Shown here piece by piece: positions 5,718 to 11,751 of a stretch of 20,143 nt of DNA. A program made the position numbers and the translations under genes. The DNA is taken from positions 1 to 20,143 of IMG/VR virus record IMGVR_UViG_3300033153_008732. The stretch is one strand, 5' to 3'. The notes beneath the pieces were generated by a model. It ran no database searches, was not told where the DNA came from, and was given only the letters and a program-made list of their open reading frames with translations. The DNA comes from a virus. Position 1 is the stretch's first letter; every line of letters begins with the position of its first letter.

Positions 5718-5978
5718 ATGTCTAACTACAGTCGCGCAATAAGAAAAAAGATAACCAAAGATAGCAGCGATGAAGAGAAAAGAGTACTCGCCGTGAGTGA
5801 ATGGGCAGACACTTACCTACATAACTACCCAAACTTCCAAGCATTGTCTAAAGAGCCTGTAGAAACCTTGTTAGGTTTGATGAAAGACCATGATATCAGT
5901 GTGAAAATGGCAGCCCAAGTGGCTGAGAAGTTTGCCTTGGAATTTTTAAACAACAGAGAACTGCCCGAAACCGACTAA
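5718..5978 (+). CDS. Small helical protein of unknown function (86 aa)
   Basis: Two starts are possible: ATG 5703 (inside the sigma gene) and ATG 5718, just after its stop. I prefer 5718 because GGAGAAGAG lies 8-14 nt upstream. The product has a basic N-terminus (SRAIRKKITKDSSDEEKR) and then amphipathic helices (VETLLGLMKDHDISVKMAAQ, VAEKFALEFL). It may partner with or modulate the sigma factor, because the two genes are adjacent and probably co-translated. No family is recognised. Confidence 0.62.
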   Translation: MSNYSRAIRKKITKDSSDEEKRVLAVSEWADTYLHNYPNFQALSKEPVETLLGLMKDHDISVKMAAQVAEKFALEFLNNRELPETD

Positions 5979-6028
5979 AAAGCGAGAGATTGCTTTACAA
6001 ACACGTAACCTCGCATTACATATAGACC

Positions 6029-6178
6029 ATGAAAGAAACAGAAGAGAACCAATGTATACGAGGAACGTGTGACTTTGAGGACTCAGAGTGGTTCTGCCAA
6101 GAATGCCACTATTACTATATGTTCTGCACCTGCACCGTAGTATCTGAAATCATTAGAAAAGCCACAGAAAGAAGTTAA
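6029..6178 (+). CDS. Cys-rich mini-protein, zinc-ribbon-like (49 aa)
   Basis: ATG at 6029 opens a 49-residue frame starting MKETEENQCIRGTCDFEDSE, then WFCQECHYYYMFCTCTVVSE. Six cysteines (9, 14, 23, 26, 34, 36) and His27, with CxxC and CxC pairs, suggest one small metal-binding site. The gene is compact between its neighbours and its composition is clearly non-random. There is no classical Shine-Dalgarno site (TATAGACC precedes the ATG). It probably acts as a small regulator or inhibitor of a host protein, as many early phage zinc-ribbon peptides do; that is inference. Confidence 0.55.
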   Translation: MKETEENQCIRGTCDFEDSEWFCQECHYYYMFCTCTVVSEIIRKATERS

Positions 6179-6179
6179 A

Positions 6180-6193
6180 TTTTTATTCGCGCC
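6180..6193 (+). repeat. T-rich/CGCG box, copy 1
   Basis: TTTTTATTCGCGCC, 16 bp upstream of the ATG at 6210. It belongs to a set of four similar boxes (also 7337, 7708 and 8159), all in the small-gene region after the sigma factor. Confidence 0.5.
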
Positions 6194-6209
6194 AAATAAA
6201 GGACCAACC

Positions 6210-6386
6210 ATGAGTGACCAACCAATGACTAAAGAAGAACTATTAAGTCTTAATGAAGAAGTAATGAAAGTAATAGAGGAGATGAAACACCTACTAGAGA
6301 ACATGAAAGAGGTAGAGTGTGAAGAGCCTCCCTTCTCTCTACCACACCCTAACTTAGCTACCCTAACCAAGAAACCAAAGGAATAG
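6210..6386 (+). CDS. Small acidic coiled-coil protein (58 aa)
   Basis: AAAGGA (6198-6203) lies 6 nt before the ATG, a good initiation site. The protein begins MSDQPMTKEELLSLNEEVMK. Residues 6-37 form one strongly helical, heptad-like stretch (LL.LNEEV..VIEEM..LLENM), followed by a proline-containing tail (EEPPFSLPHPNLATLTKKP). It probably forms a helical hairpin or coiled-coil dimer. No function is recognised. It lies 5 bp before the structural-protein paralogue at 6392, which has its own AAAGGA inside this gene's end. Confidence 0.58.
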   Translation: MSDQPMTKEELLSLNEEVMKVIEEMKHLLENMKEVECEEPPFSLPHPNLATLTKKPKE

Positions 6387-6391
6387 TACTA

Positions 6392-6850
6392 ATGACTATT
6401 GAATTTATATCCGCACCCCTACATAAGATGTCTAATAAGTATATCACTAGAATTAAAGTCCAACCTCCAGTGCTTGTAGCTGATATTACTGATAAAACAG
6501 CAGAAACAAAGGAAGCCACAAAGACTCTATGGGTAGCTCTGTACTCTACCACGAGTGAAGACGGTAAGAATATTGAAGAGGGCACAGGCAAGGACTATCT
6601 AAGGCAGGAAGTAGCCTTCCAACGTGTGAAGGAGGGCGGGAACATATTTCATAACTGTACTCCAGTAATATTCAAGACTTGTAGCTCCCGAGTAGTATAC
6701 ATGGTTAGGAATATCTCTCTTTGGGACGCTTCTGTAGGAGGTAATAAGGTTATGGGTCCTTCTAAGATAGAGAACGAGCTATATGTATGTGCCAATGATG
6801 ACTTCGGATTCAGAGCTGGTGACCTCAAGATAGAGATAAGTAATGAGTAA
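6392..6850 (+). CDS. Diverged paralogue of the virion protein at 17081
   Basis: AAAGGA 10 nt before the ATG; 152 residues. It aligns by eye with the protein at 17081-17470: TLWVALYSTTSEDG against TVYVSLHTSSPTET, then YLRQEVAFQ against YAREAVTFG, and ISLWDASVGGN against FAVWDASSAGN, with a final hydrophobic strand after a GD turn (FRAGDLKIEIS against VNDGDSLEFAI). The fold is therefore probably the same small beta-sandwich found in phage tail-fibre or virion-surface proteins. Unlike the 17081 copy it lies beside the sigma gene, away from the structural block, and has an extra N-terminal 40 residues. It could be a virion protein expressed early or a repurposed copy. The next gene starts inside it (ATG 6843). 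Confidence 0.6.
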   Translation: MTIEFISAPLHKMSNKYITRIKVQPPVLVADITDKTAETKEATKTLWVALYSTTSEDGKNIEEGTGKDYLRQEVAFQRVKEGGNIFHNCTPVIFKTCSSRVVYMVRNISLWDASVGGNKVMGPSKIENELYVCANDDFGFRAGDLKIEISNE

Positions 6851-7238
6851 TAACACTTCTGTATATCTAGCTATTCACACTACAGAGAAAAATAATTCTG
6901 TTACGAGCACCCCTATCTTAGAGGAGCGTTGGGCAGCTAGAAAGGAAGTGTTATTTGAAGATTATAGCGCACCAGGTCAATCAGGCAGTAAATCTCTCTA
7001 TCTTACTAACAAGGAGAAGATATCCTTCACTAGAAATGGTGGAGGAGATATCAAGGTAACTCACTTCTCTTTGTGGACAGACACTAAAGAAGGCTCCAGA
7101 CTTGCGTTCAGTGAGCTAAGTACTGCACGTACTCTTAATGGTCAAGACATACTGGAGTTCAACCCCGGCAGTGTATTGCTTCCTATTAATAAAAAGAAAG
7201 AGCACCTGTGTTCAAGATGCAAGAAGGAGCTAACCTAG
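6843..7238 (+). CDS. Second diverged paralogue, with C-terminal CxxC tail
   Basis: It overlaps the previous gene by 8 bp and has 131 residues. It shares the family pattern with 6392 and 17081: SVYLAIHTTEKNNS, then WAARKEVLFE, THFSLWTDTKEGSRLAFSEL and TARTLNGQDILEF. It matches the 17081 protein especially at the SARTLNDGD.LEF-type end (there SRTVNDGDSLEF). It ends with a short added tail, HLCSRCKKELT, whose CxxC could bind metal or form a disulphide. Tandem placement with 6392 suggests an old duplication followed by divergence. Role inferred only from the family. Confidence 0.6.
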   Translation: MSNNTSVYLAIHTTEKNNSVTSTPILEERWAARKEVLFEDYSAPGQSGSKSLYLTNKEKISFTRNGGGDIKVTHFSLWTDTKEGSRLAFSELSTARTLNGQDILEFNPGSVLLPINKKKEHLCSRCKKELT

Positions 7239-7333
7239 TGGGAGAACCTGAGCCCTCAGAAGAGGACAATGGTATCTTATTTGTAATCATAATCGTGTGT
7301 CTTATGTGCTTTTTCAGTACGTTTGGCTGCTAG
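7238..7333 (+). CDS. 31-aa membrane mini-protein
   Basis: GTG at 7238 overlaps the previous stop (TAGTG) and is preceded by a strong AAGGAG (7224-7229) at ideal spacing. The product has an acidic N-terminus (GEPEPSEEDNG), one hydrophobic segment (ILFVIIIVCLMCFF, residues 13-26) and a short tail ending in Cys. The negative N-terminal side would tend to stay outside, giving an N-out single-pass topology. The initiation site and coupling make translation likely. Function unknown: a small holin/pinholin-like or superinfection-exclusion peptide are options. Confidence 0.62.
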   Translation: MGEPEPSEEDNGILFVIIIVCLMCFFSTFGC

Positions 7334-7336
7334 AAA

Positions 7337-7370
7337 TTTTTATTTCGCGGCTAAGAAGATAGATTATCTT
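7337..7370 (+). promoter_or_regulatory. T-rich/CGCG box, copy 2, with adjacent inverted repeat
   Basis: TTTTTATTTCGCGGC (7337-7351) is followed by the perfect inverted repeat AAGATA-GAT-TATCTT (7356-7370). GACCCTACTATATACAT then precedes the ATG at 7404. The combination looks like a promoter/operator region, but no sigma70 -35 matches. Confidence 0.42.
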
Positions 7371-7403
7371 GCATCACCAGACAAATGACCCTACTATATA
7401 CAT

Positions 7404-7610
7404 ATGAATAACAATAAAAGCATAGATAGTTTGAATAAGATAGATACAGTGGAAGTTAAAGTTAGAAAGAGAGGTAAAAAGCGTCACCCTATTACACATT
7501 GTAAGTATGGGCATGAGTATAATGACGAGAATACCTACCTATATCCATACGGAAGAAGGTGTAAAGCTTGTACATTAGTGCGAACAATAGCAGACAGAAC
7601 AGCCTGTTAA
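7404..7610 (+). CDS. Zinc-finger-like protein related to the accessory module of HNH endonucleases
   Basis: The 68-residue basic protein has a lysine-rich N-terminus (VKVRKRGKKRH) and a compact motif THCKYGHEYNDENTYLYPYG, then RRCKACTLVR. The C.(3)H...C.(2)C arrangement with N-T-Y and R-C-x-A-C is the small metal-binding module often attached to phage HNH endonucleases. Here it stands alone with no HNH core, so it may be a remnant or a free DNA-binding protein. There is no Shine-Dalgarno site before the ATG: only an AT-rich TATATACAT. A clear terminator follows at 7643. Confidence 0.55.
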   Translation: MNNNKSIDSLNKIDTVEVKVRKRGKKRHPITHCKYGHEYNDENTYLYPYGRRCKACTLVRTIADRTAC

Positions 7611-7642
7611 CGCTCTTTTTCTCTACATAATCAAACCATTAT

Positions 7643-7677
7643 AGCCGCCTAGCCCCCAAAGCTAGAGCGGCTTTCTT
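7643..7677 (+). terminator. Intrinsic terminator after the zinc-finger gene
   Basis: Stem AGCCGC/GCGGCT (7643-7648 with 7667-7672) extended by CTAGC/GCTAG (7649-7653 with 7661-7665) with one bulged A, loop CCCCAAA, followed by TTCTT. Eleven base pairs, GC-rich, with a T-rich exit. Confidence 0.85.
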
Positions 7678-7707
7678 ACGTCTAAAATACAACTATATCA
7701 CCCCAAG

Positions 7708-7746
7708 TTTTTTTTCGCGGCGAGAAAGAAACCCTTATGTTATCAT
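7708..7746 (+). promoter_or_regulatory. T-rich/CGCG box, copy 3, with downstream TATCAT
   Basis: TTTTTTTTCGCGGC (7708-7721), then ACCCTT (7731-7736) and TATCATACAT (7741-7750). The order T-tract/CGCGGC, ACCCTT, TAT-A-CAT recurs at 8159-8198 and more loosely at 7337-7403. It could be a promoter read by the phage sigma factor. No convincing gene starts here. Confidence 0.4.
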
Positions 7747-8160
7747 ACATTTAAGTAACACATCTTATATATACAGTATAGAGAGTATAACAACCAGATA
7801 CTAAGTTTATGAAGGAGCATATTTATCAATATCTAGCCTATATAGATATACATATAGTTTTACCAGCACACCAGAGGATATTAGCCCCCAAGCTTAAATA
7901 TCCCTCACCACCAACCAATATCAATCATTATCAACACACGTTGTTGCTTCTACACAGACGTTGTAACTACCAACAGCACTAAATTCAACGAAAAACATAT
8001 ATTTAGAGAGAAAAGAAGGTAATATATACATATACTTAGCCCTAGCAAGTACAATATTGAATAATTACACCCCAATAACCTATATACACAGTTGTAACCC
8101 CCTAGATTGTATACCTACACCCCTAGAACTACACAGAACCCCACAGAACTCCACAGAATT
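7740..8160. other. AT-rich, repeat-bearing segment with no convincing gene
   Basis: About 420 bp rich in AT runs such as ATATATAC and ATAGATATACATATAG. Short direct repeats occur: ACGTTGT near 7938 and 7959, GTTGTAAC near 7961 and 8090, CCCCTAGA near 8100 and 8120, and a 10-bp array at 8121-8160. A 57-codon frame (7809-7982) has no good start site and an improbable composition. This could be a replication origin, a cluster of promoters or a degraded gene; the evidence is compositional only. Confidence 0.4.
8121..8160. repeat. Four 10-bp direct repeats (consensus CCACAGAACT)
   Basis: The units, head to tail and in exact 10-bp phase, are CCCTAGAACT, ACACAGAACC, CCACAGAACT and CCACAGAATT. A 10-bp period places every copy on the same face of the helix, as in iteron-type protein-binding arrays. 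Confidence 0.7.
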
Positions 8161-8198
8161 TTATTGCGCGCTTAAAAAAGATACCCCTTCATTATACT
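8159..8198 (+). promoter_or_regulatory. T-rich/GCGC box, copy 4, with downstream TATACT
   Basis: TTTTATTGCGCGC (8159-8171), then ACCCCTT (8183-8189) and TATACT (8193-8198). It would initiate close to 8205, just before the small gene at 8219. The TATACT matches a -10 well, but no TTGACA stands at normal spacing, so the upstream box may replace it. Confidence 0.45.
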
Positions 8199-8218
8199 TA
8201 TGAAAGAGACTAATAACA

Positions 8219-8368
8219 GTGATACAATACCCTTCTAGTAAATATGTAGCATGTACCCTATCATATGCCACACCGGTTGGTCAACTACCTGATATTGCTG
8301 TACTAGACATGCTAGCAGACATAATAGAGTATGAAAGAGACGAAGAGGAACCAGAGATACTCAACTAA
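8219..8368 (+). CDS. Small acidic protein of unknown function (49 aa, GTG start)
   Basis: The frame from GTG 8219 to TAA 8368 reads MIQYPSSKYVACTLSYATPV, then GQLPDIAVLDMLADIIEYER and an acidic tail DEEEPEILN. The composition is protein-like, with an amphipathic helix (IAVLDMLADIIEYERDEEE) and an acidic end. An in-frame stop lies shortly upstream (8201-8203), so GTG is the only usual start. A competing ATG at 8200 in another frame yields only 12 codons. The site AAAGAG (8203-8208) is a weak ribosome binding site. Function unrecognised. Confidence 0.42.
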   Translation: MIQYPSSKYVACTLSYATPVGQLPDIAVLDMLADIIEYERDEEEPEILN

Positions 8369-8376
8369 ATCTATAA

Positions 8377-8445
8377 AAGGGGGTCCAAAACCGCACTTGG
8401 CTCTTGCAAGTATATAGATTCATTAGAGCATTGACTTTCCCCCTT
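8377..8445. other. Nested hairpin element between small gene and HNH gene
   Basis: AAGGGGG/CCCCCTT (8377-8383 with 8439-8445) encloses ACTTG/CAAGT (8395-8399 with 8407-8411). In the minus direction the stem runs into TTTTATAG, in the plus direction into CTTGACTTT, so it may serve as a terminator in either direction. From 8446 to 8530 there is an AAAAAACCGTTTTAG segment (8492-8506), similar to ones near 198 and 2566, and nothing else recognisable. Confidence 0.4.
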
Positions 8446-8530
8446 CTTGACTTTATGTGAAAAGGCGTTACACCCCTCTCGGTAAATTAGTAAAAAACCG
8501 TTTTAGCAACAACAGAATATAAGAGCAAAT

Positions 8531-8848
8531 ATGAAAACAGATTTAAATAAGCTACCAGATAACTTTATAGCCAAGTTTGATATAGACAACCAAGGGTGCT
8601 GGAATTGGACTGCATGTAAGTCCCGAGGCTACGGAAGATTCGGGAGCACAAAGAGTAATAAAGGTAAGTCACACAGAGCACACAGATATGCTTACCAAAC
8701 TATAATAGGGGAGATTCCAGAAGGGCTAGTCTTAGACCACCTCTGTAGAAACCCCGGATGTGTAAACCCCCAACACCTTGAACCTGTTACCCAGAAAGAA
8801 AATATTCGCCGGGGAGATACAGGGAAGTATCAACAAAGGAAAGAATAA
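8531..8848 (+). CDS. HNH endonuclease (compact, 105 aa)
   Basis: The most canonical HNH protein in the window. N-terminal module CWNWTA (23-28) and GYGRFG (33-37), HRAHRYAYQ (48-56), then the catalytic stretch EGLVLDHLCRNPGC (64-76) and VNPQHLEPVTQKENIRRG (77-94). His70, Asn79 and His81 are the expected metal/catalytic residues, and Cys72/Cys76 may help hold zinc. It would nick or cut DNA at specific sites. It sits upstream of the holin and packaging genes; HNH proteins near terminases can assist packaging in some phages, but homing is equally likely. AAGAG precedes the ATG weakly. It is homologous to the copies at 3763-4230 and 1-110 but clearly diverged from both. Confidence 0.9.
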   Translation: MKTDLNKLPDNFIAKFDIDNQGCWNWTACKSRGYGRFGSTKSNKGKSHRAHRYAYQTIIGEIPEGLVLDHLCRNPGCVNPQHLEPVTQKENIRRGDTGKYQQRKE

Positions 8849-8852
8849 TATT

Positions 8853-9047
8853 ATGAGTTCAATAACATGGATACTAAGTAACTGGCAATTAGTAGTTACT
8901 ACAGCACTAGCAATTATAGGCGGCGCATCTGTAATAGTTGCTGCAATTGCCCCACTCACTAAGAGTGACAAAGATGACAAAGCCGCATCATGGCTTAAGA
9001 AGATACACGGCTGGTTATCAAAAGTAGCCATCAACCCTAAACCCTAA
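8853..9047 (+). CDS. Holin-like small membrane protein (64 aa)
   Basis: The frame extends upstream to 8778, but ATG 8853, which directly follows the HNH stop (8848) and has AAGGA at 8836-8840, is the sensible start. Layout: short N-terminus MSSITWILSNWQ, one transmembrane helix (about 13-36, LVVTTALAIIGGASVIVAAIAPL), then a charged tail (KSDKDDKAASWLKKIHGWLSK). This matches small phage holins or holin-like proteins whose single helix is followed by TKSDxD and a short amphipathic helix. A holin would form membrane holes for lysis; no endolysin is visible nearby. A strong terminator follows at 9062. Confidence 0.68.
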   Translation: MSSITWILSNWQLVVTTALAIIGGASVIVAAIAPLTKSDKDDKAASWLKKIHGWLSKVAINPKP

Positions 9048-9061
9048 TTTAGGAATGAGCC

Positions 9062-9108
9062 AGCCCGCCCCTTAAGAAGTACGACGACATTACTCTTGGG
9101 GCGGGGCT
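9062..9108 (+). terminator. Strong GC-rich hairpin after the holin-like gene
   Basis: AGCCCGCCCC (9062-9071) pairs with GGGGCGGG-CT (9098-9108, one bulged G), extended by AAG/CTT and AGT/ACT inside (9074-9080 with 9092-9097). It is followed by ATCTCTTCCTTT. Separates the holin unit from the packaging/virion operon. Confidence 0.78.
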
Positions 9109-9144
9109 ATCTCTTCCTTTAGCTAATAACGAGGAGCCAAGCAA

Positions 9145-9480
9145 ATGGCAGATAAGAAGACGGGCAGTATATTAGACAGAAGTTACACCGATGTGCCCAA
9201 GTTGGTACAGAAGTACCTTAAGCAGTTGAAATGGCTTGAGACCAGATTCAGACAGTCTCGCCCCAAAGAAGGTATTCCTGACGATAAATGGATGGCAGGG
9301 TTCTGCAGAGCTACCAAGCTTATGACAGACCTCCAACGAGAGGATAGACAAACTAAGGCTGCTAACAGAGCGGAAGAGCTGAGTGACGTTGAACTTATCT
9401 CGGAATTAACACCCATCTTATTAAAGGCAGGATGGTCCCCGCCCCAATTGGAGACGCCCTCTCCTAAAGCAGGTAAATAA
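9145..9480 (+). CDS. Packaging-region protein, candidate small terminase subunit
   Basis: The 111-residue protein has a GAGGAG ribosome binding site about 9 nt before the ATG. It is mostly helical and basic in the middle (LVQKYLKQLKWLETRFRQ, then LMTDLQREDRQTKAANRAEEL), with a proline-rich end (SPPQLETPSPKAGK). It is the first gene after a terminator and starts the run to the large terminase, the usual position of a small terminase subunit, which recognises DNA for packaging. Length is short for that family and I see no clear N-terminal HTH, so the assignment is positional. Its stop overlaps the next ATG (TAATG). Confidence 0.4.
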   Translation: MADKKTGSILDRSYTDVPKLVQKYLKQLKWLETRFRQSRPKEGIPDDKWMAGFCRATKLMTDLQREDRQTKAANRAEELSDVELISELTPILLKAGWSPPQLETPSPKAGK

Positions 9481-9938
9481 TGGGTTCTGACGTAGCTTAC
9501 AGAGACATGGTGGACGGAGATATACCTTATATCAAGTCTACATTCCTTAGAAGCTTTAGAAATAGCCCTATGGCGAACCTAACTTCTAATTCCGCGTACT
9601 ATGACTTCTTTTCACCATTGTTTGAAGATATCATGATGAGGGAAGACACAATAGTCCATTTAGCGGTTAGTCCACGCGATTCTAACCATATATATGCCTG
9701 GTGTGTATGGGAGAAGCGCGGACCAGTTCAAATCCTGCATTATACATACACAAAGGTCTCTTACAGGAAATTCGGTATTGCATATTCTATGTTAGGGGAT
9801 TCGGGCTTCAAAGTGGAAGACCCTTTCTTCTATACTTTCTATTCTAGAGAATGTGACACACTGAGACGGCACTATAAGCAAGCAGTTTACAACCCATATT
9901 TGAACATACAAGCGAAGGATAGCAATGACCAATCTTAA
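9480..9938 (+). CDS. GNAT-fold-like phage protein of the terminase cluster
   Basis: 152 residues. The N-terminus VAYRDMVDGDIPYIKSTFLR resembles the GNAT opening (RDM..GD.P.I...FL.S), and ILHYTYTKVSYRKFGIAYSML resembles the central strand plus the pyrophosphate-binding turn R-x-x-G-I-A, although the normal GNAT R/Q-x-x-G-x-G/A is slightly altered (RKFGIA). Similar proteins lie just before terL in many podovirus-like phages. It may acetylate a target or only retain the fold. Translation is coupled to the upstream gene by TAATG, and the next gene starts 14 bp inside it. Confidence 0.62.
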   Translation: MGSDVAYRDMVDGDIPYIKSTFLRSFRNSPMANLTSNSAYYDFFSPLFEDIMMREDTIVHLAVSPRDSNHIYAWCVWEKRGPVQILHYTYTKVSYRKFGIAYSMLGDSGFKVEDPFFYTFYSRECDTLRRHYKQAVYNPYLNIQAKDSNDQS

Positions 9939-10197
9939 AGTTACATCAGCCACATTAGTAAAGCAAATCACCGGCGACCGAAAAAAAGCCACCAGCCGCA
10001 TTAACTCCACCCACCCCAACACCCTAGACTGGGAACTTAACCTAACAGACGACGGTCTTCTTTGCAGGAGCAAACATGGCAGGTTGTTACTCATACCTCT
10101 CACCAATATTATTGAGATGGAAGTAGAGTATGTAGAGGGAGCAGCTTCAAAGGTGCCTAAAGCGAAGGTTAAGAAAGCAGCCAAGACTGTTAAGTAA
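9925..10197 (+). CDS. Small conserved-type protein before terL (90 aa)
   Basis: Starts within the previous gene and ends with a stop that overlaps terL as TAATGG. It has a mixed alpha/beta N-terminal part (KVTSATLVKQITGD; NTLDWELNLTDDGLLCRSKH; GRLLLIPLTNIIEMEVEY) and a highly basic C-terminal tail (KVPKAKVKKAAKTVK) suited to binding DNA or RNA. I recall similar small proteins next to phage terminases, but no function. A DNA-binding accessory of packaging is the simplest reading and is inferred. Confidence 0.6.
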   Translation: MTNLKVTSATLVKQITGDRKKATSRINSTHPNTLDWELNLTDDGLLCRSKHGRLLLIPLTNIIEMEVEYVEGAASKVPKAKVKKAAKTVK

Positions 10198-11744
10198 TGG
10201 CGAGCCGAGCAAAAAAAGGGGTAAGCCACATACGGCGCAGGAAACTATTAGAGGCAGCTGTAAGCCGTTCTAAGGGAGAGAACGTAGACCTATATGCCAA
10301 GGTGGCTAAGGACTTAATAGACTCTCTAACGGACGTACAACGCGCTTTCGTGCTAGACCCCGATACACAGAAAGCTGCCTTATGCAGTAGGCGCGCAGGC
10401 AAAACGCACGCTTGTAAGATAGCGTTACTTTATGTAGCCCTCACACAGCCAGGTAGTAGCAGTATCTACATCAACACCTCTAGGGGCGAGTGTAGAGATA
10501 TTATCTGGAAGGGGGTAGATGGCATTAAGACCATTTGTAAGAAGGCTGGGTTACTACCAACTAAGACACAGGCTAAGGCAGGTGCAGAAGTACATGTTAA
10601 GGCTAATGAGCAATATTTAGAACTGGAGTTTTTGAACGGTTCTTACATCCGTCTTATAGGGGTAGATGATTCCTCAGAGATGGAAAAACGTCGTGGTAAT
10701 GCATATGACCTGATTGTCATTGATGAGTCAGCTAAGGTGGATTCGCTACAGTACTTCGTAGATGATATTCTGATGGCGACCCTTGCAGATAGGATGGGAA
10801 CCATTGCTTTAATTGGGACCCCTTCAGCAGTGTGTGCCGGCTATTTTCATGCGGTCACAAAAGAGAATCCTACAGAGCTTGGGTGGAGTGTCCATAAGTG
10901 GACGCACTATGAAAACACCGCGATGCCTCACTTTGTTGAATACTTCTTAAAGGTTAAGAAGAAAAACAACTGGGCAGACGATAACCCCACATGGCTTAGA
11001 GAGAATTGTGCTGTTTGGGTTAAATCCACTGAGTTACTTGTTTATGCTTTTAACGGTATTCCAGAGGAGAATAGATACTATGATGAACTACCTGACATTA
11101 CAGATTCTGCAGGGAATATCCTAAGTGTTGAGTGGGACTATATTCTCGGGGTTGACCTCGGATATTCTGACGCTTTTGCTTATTCTATTTGGGCTTATAA
11201 CGATAATCATCCAGTAGCTTATGAAATAAAATCCTTTAAGGAAGCTAAACTCCATGAAGGAAAACAAGGTGATATATTGGTAGAGCTTTGTAAGCTATAT
11301 AATTTCAGTAAGATAGTAGTAGATGGCAGCCCCGCAACAATTGAGTCTTGGAAAGAGAGACGAGGTGTAATGTGTGAGAGAGCGGAGAAGCAACACAAAC
11401 ATGCCTACATAGCTCAGTGGAATGCTGCAATGCTTCAAAGTAAGGTATGCTTCCGTAAGGGTTCAGCCTTAGCAACAGAGATGGCTTCCCTTCAGTGGAA
11501 AGAGAGTACTATTAACTCTCCCAAACCTAAAGAGAACAAAAGTAAAGAAACACCTAATGATATTGCCGATGCTGCACTCTACGCCTGGAAGGAATTGATT
11601 AACTGGGCGTGGGAACCTGTTAGAGCCAAGGCAATGCCAGGCACTGATGAATACTTTGATGAGCAAGAACGCCGCGATGAAGAATATGCCTGCCAACAAG
11701 CTACTGGAGGCGACCACGATAACTATTATGACCTATTCGGTTAA
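10197..11744 (+). CDS. terL: Terminase large subunit (ATPase-nuclease packaging motor)
   Basis: 515 residues, normal length for TerL. ATPase domain: adenine/Q-type segment LTDVQRAFVLDP (44-55), Walker A SRRAGKTHA (64-72), Walker B LIVIDES (172-178, Asp176/Glu177), coupling motif GTPS (207-210). RNase H-like nuclease domain: GVDLGYSDA (Asp320), VVDGSPATIES (Asp376), and NDIADAALYAW (Asp458), the three acidic metal ligands. It translocates DNA into the prohead through the portal and cuts the concatemer. The start overlaps the previous stop (TAATGG). No intein, intron or truncation is visible. The next gene begins 7 bp after the stop. Confidence 0.95.
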   Translation: MASRAKKGVSHIRRRKLLEAAVSRSKGENVDLYAKVAKDLIDSLTDVQRAFVLDPDTQKAALCSRRAGKTHACKIALLYVALTQPGSSSIYINTSRGECRDIIWKGVDGIKTICKKAGLLPTKTQAKAGAEVHVKANEQYLELEFLNGSYIRLIGVDDSSEMEKRRGNAYDLIVIDESAKVDSLQYFVDDILMATLADRMGTIALIGTPSAVCAGYFHAVTKENPTELGWSVHKWTHYENTAMPHFVEYFLKVKKKNNWADDNPTWLRENCAVWVKSTELLVYAFNGIPEENRYYDELPDITDSAGNILSVEWDYILGVDLGYSDAFAYSIWAYNDNHPVAYEIKSFKEAKLHEGKQGDILVELCKLYNFSKIVVDGSPATIESWKERRGVMCERAEKQHKHAYIAQWNAAMLQSKVCFRKGSALATEMASLQWKESTINSPKPKENKSKETPNDIADAALYAWKELINWAWEPVRAKAMPGTDEYFDEQERRDEEYACQQATGGDHDNYYDLFG

Positions 11745-11751
11745 GGAAAAC

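Noticed and set aside
7809-7982. 57-codon ATG frame in the AT-rich region
   Set aside because: No Shine-Dalgarno site, unusual composition (runs of Leu, His, Gln, Pro) and it crosses short direct repeats; it looks like chance opening in AT-rich DNA.
8377-8445. tRNA-like or CRISPR-like element
   Set aside because: Stem lengths and loop sequences do not fit a tRNA (no T-loop consensus, no CCA-ready acceptor). There are no repeat-spacer units anywhere in the window; the 60-bp and 10-bp arrays have no spacers.
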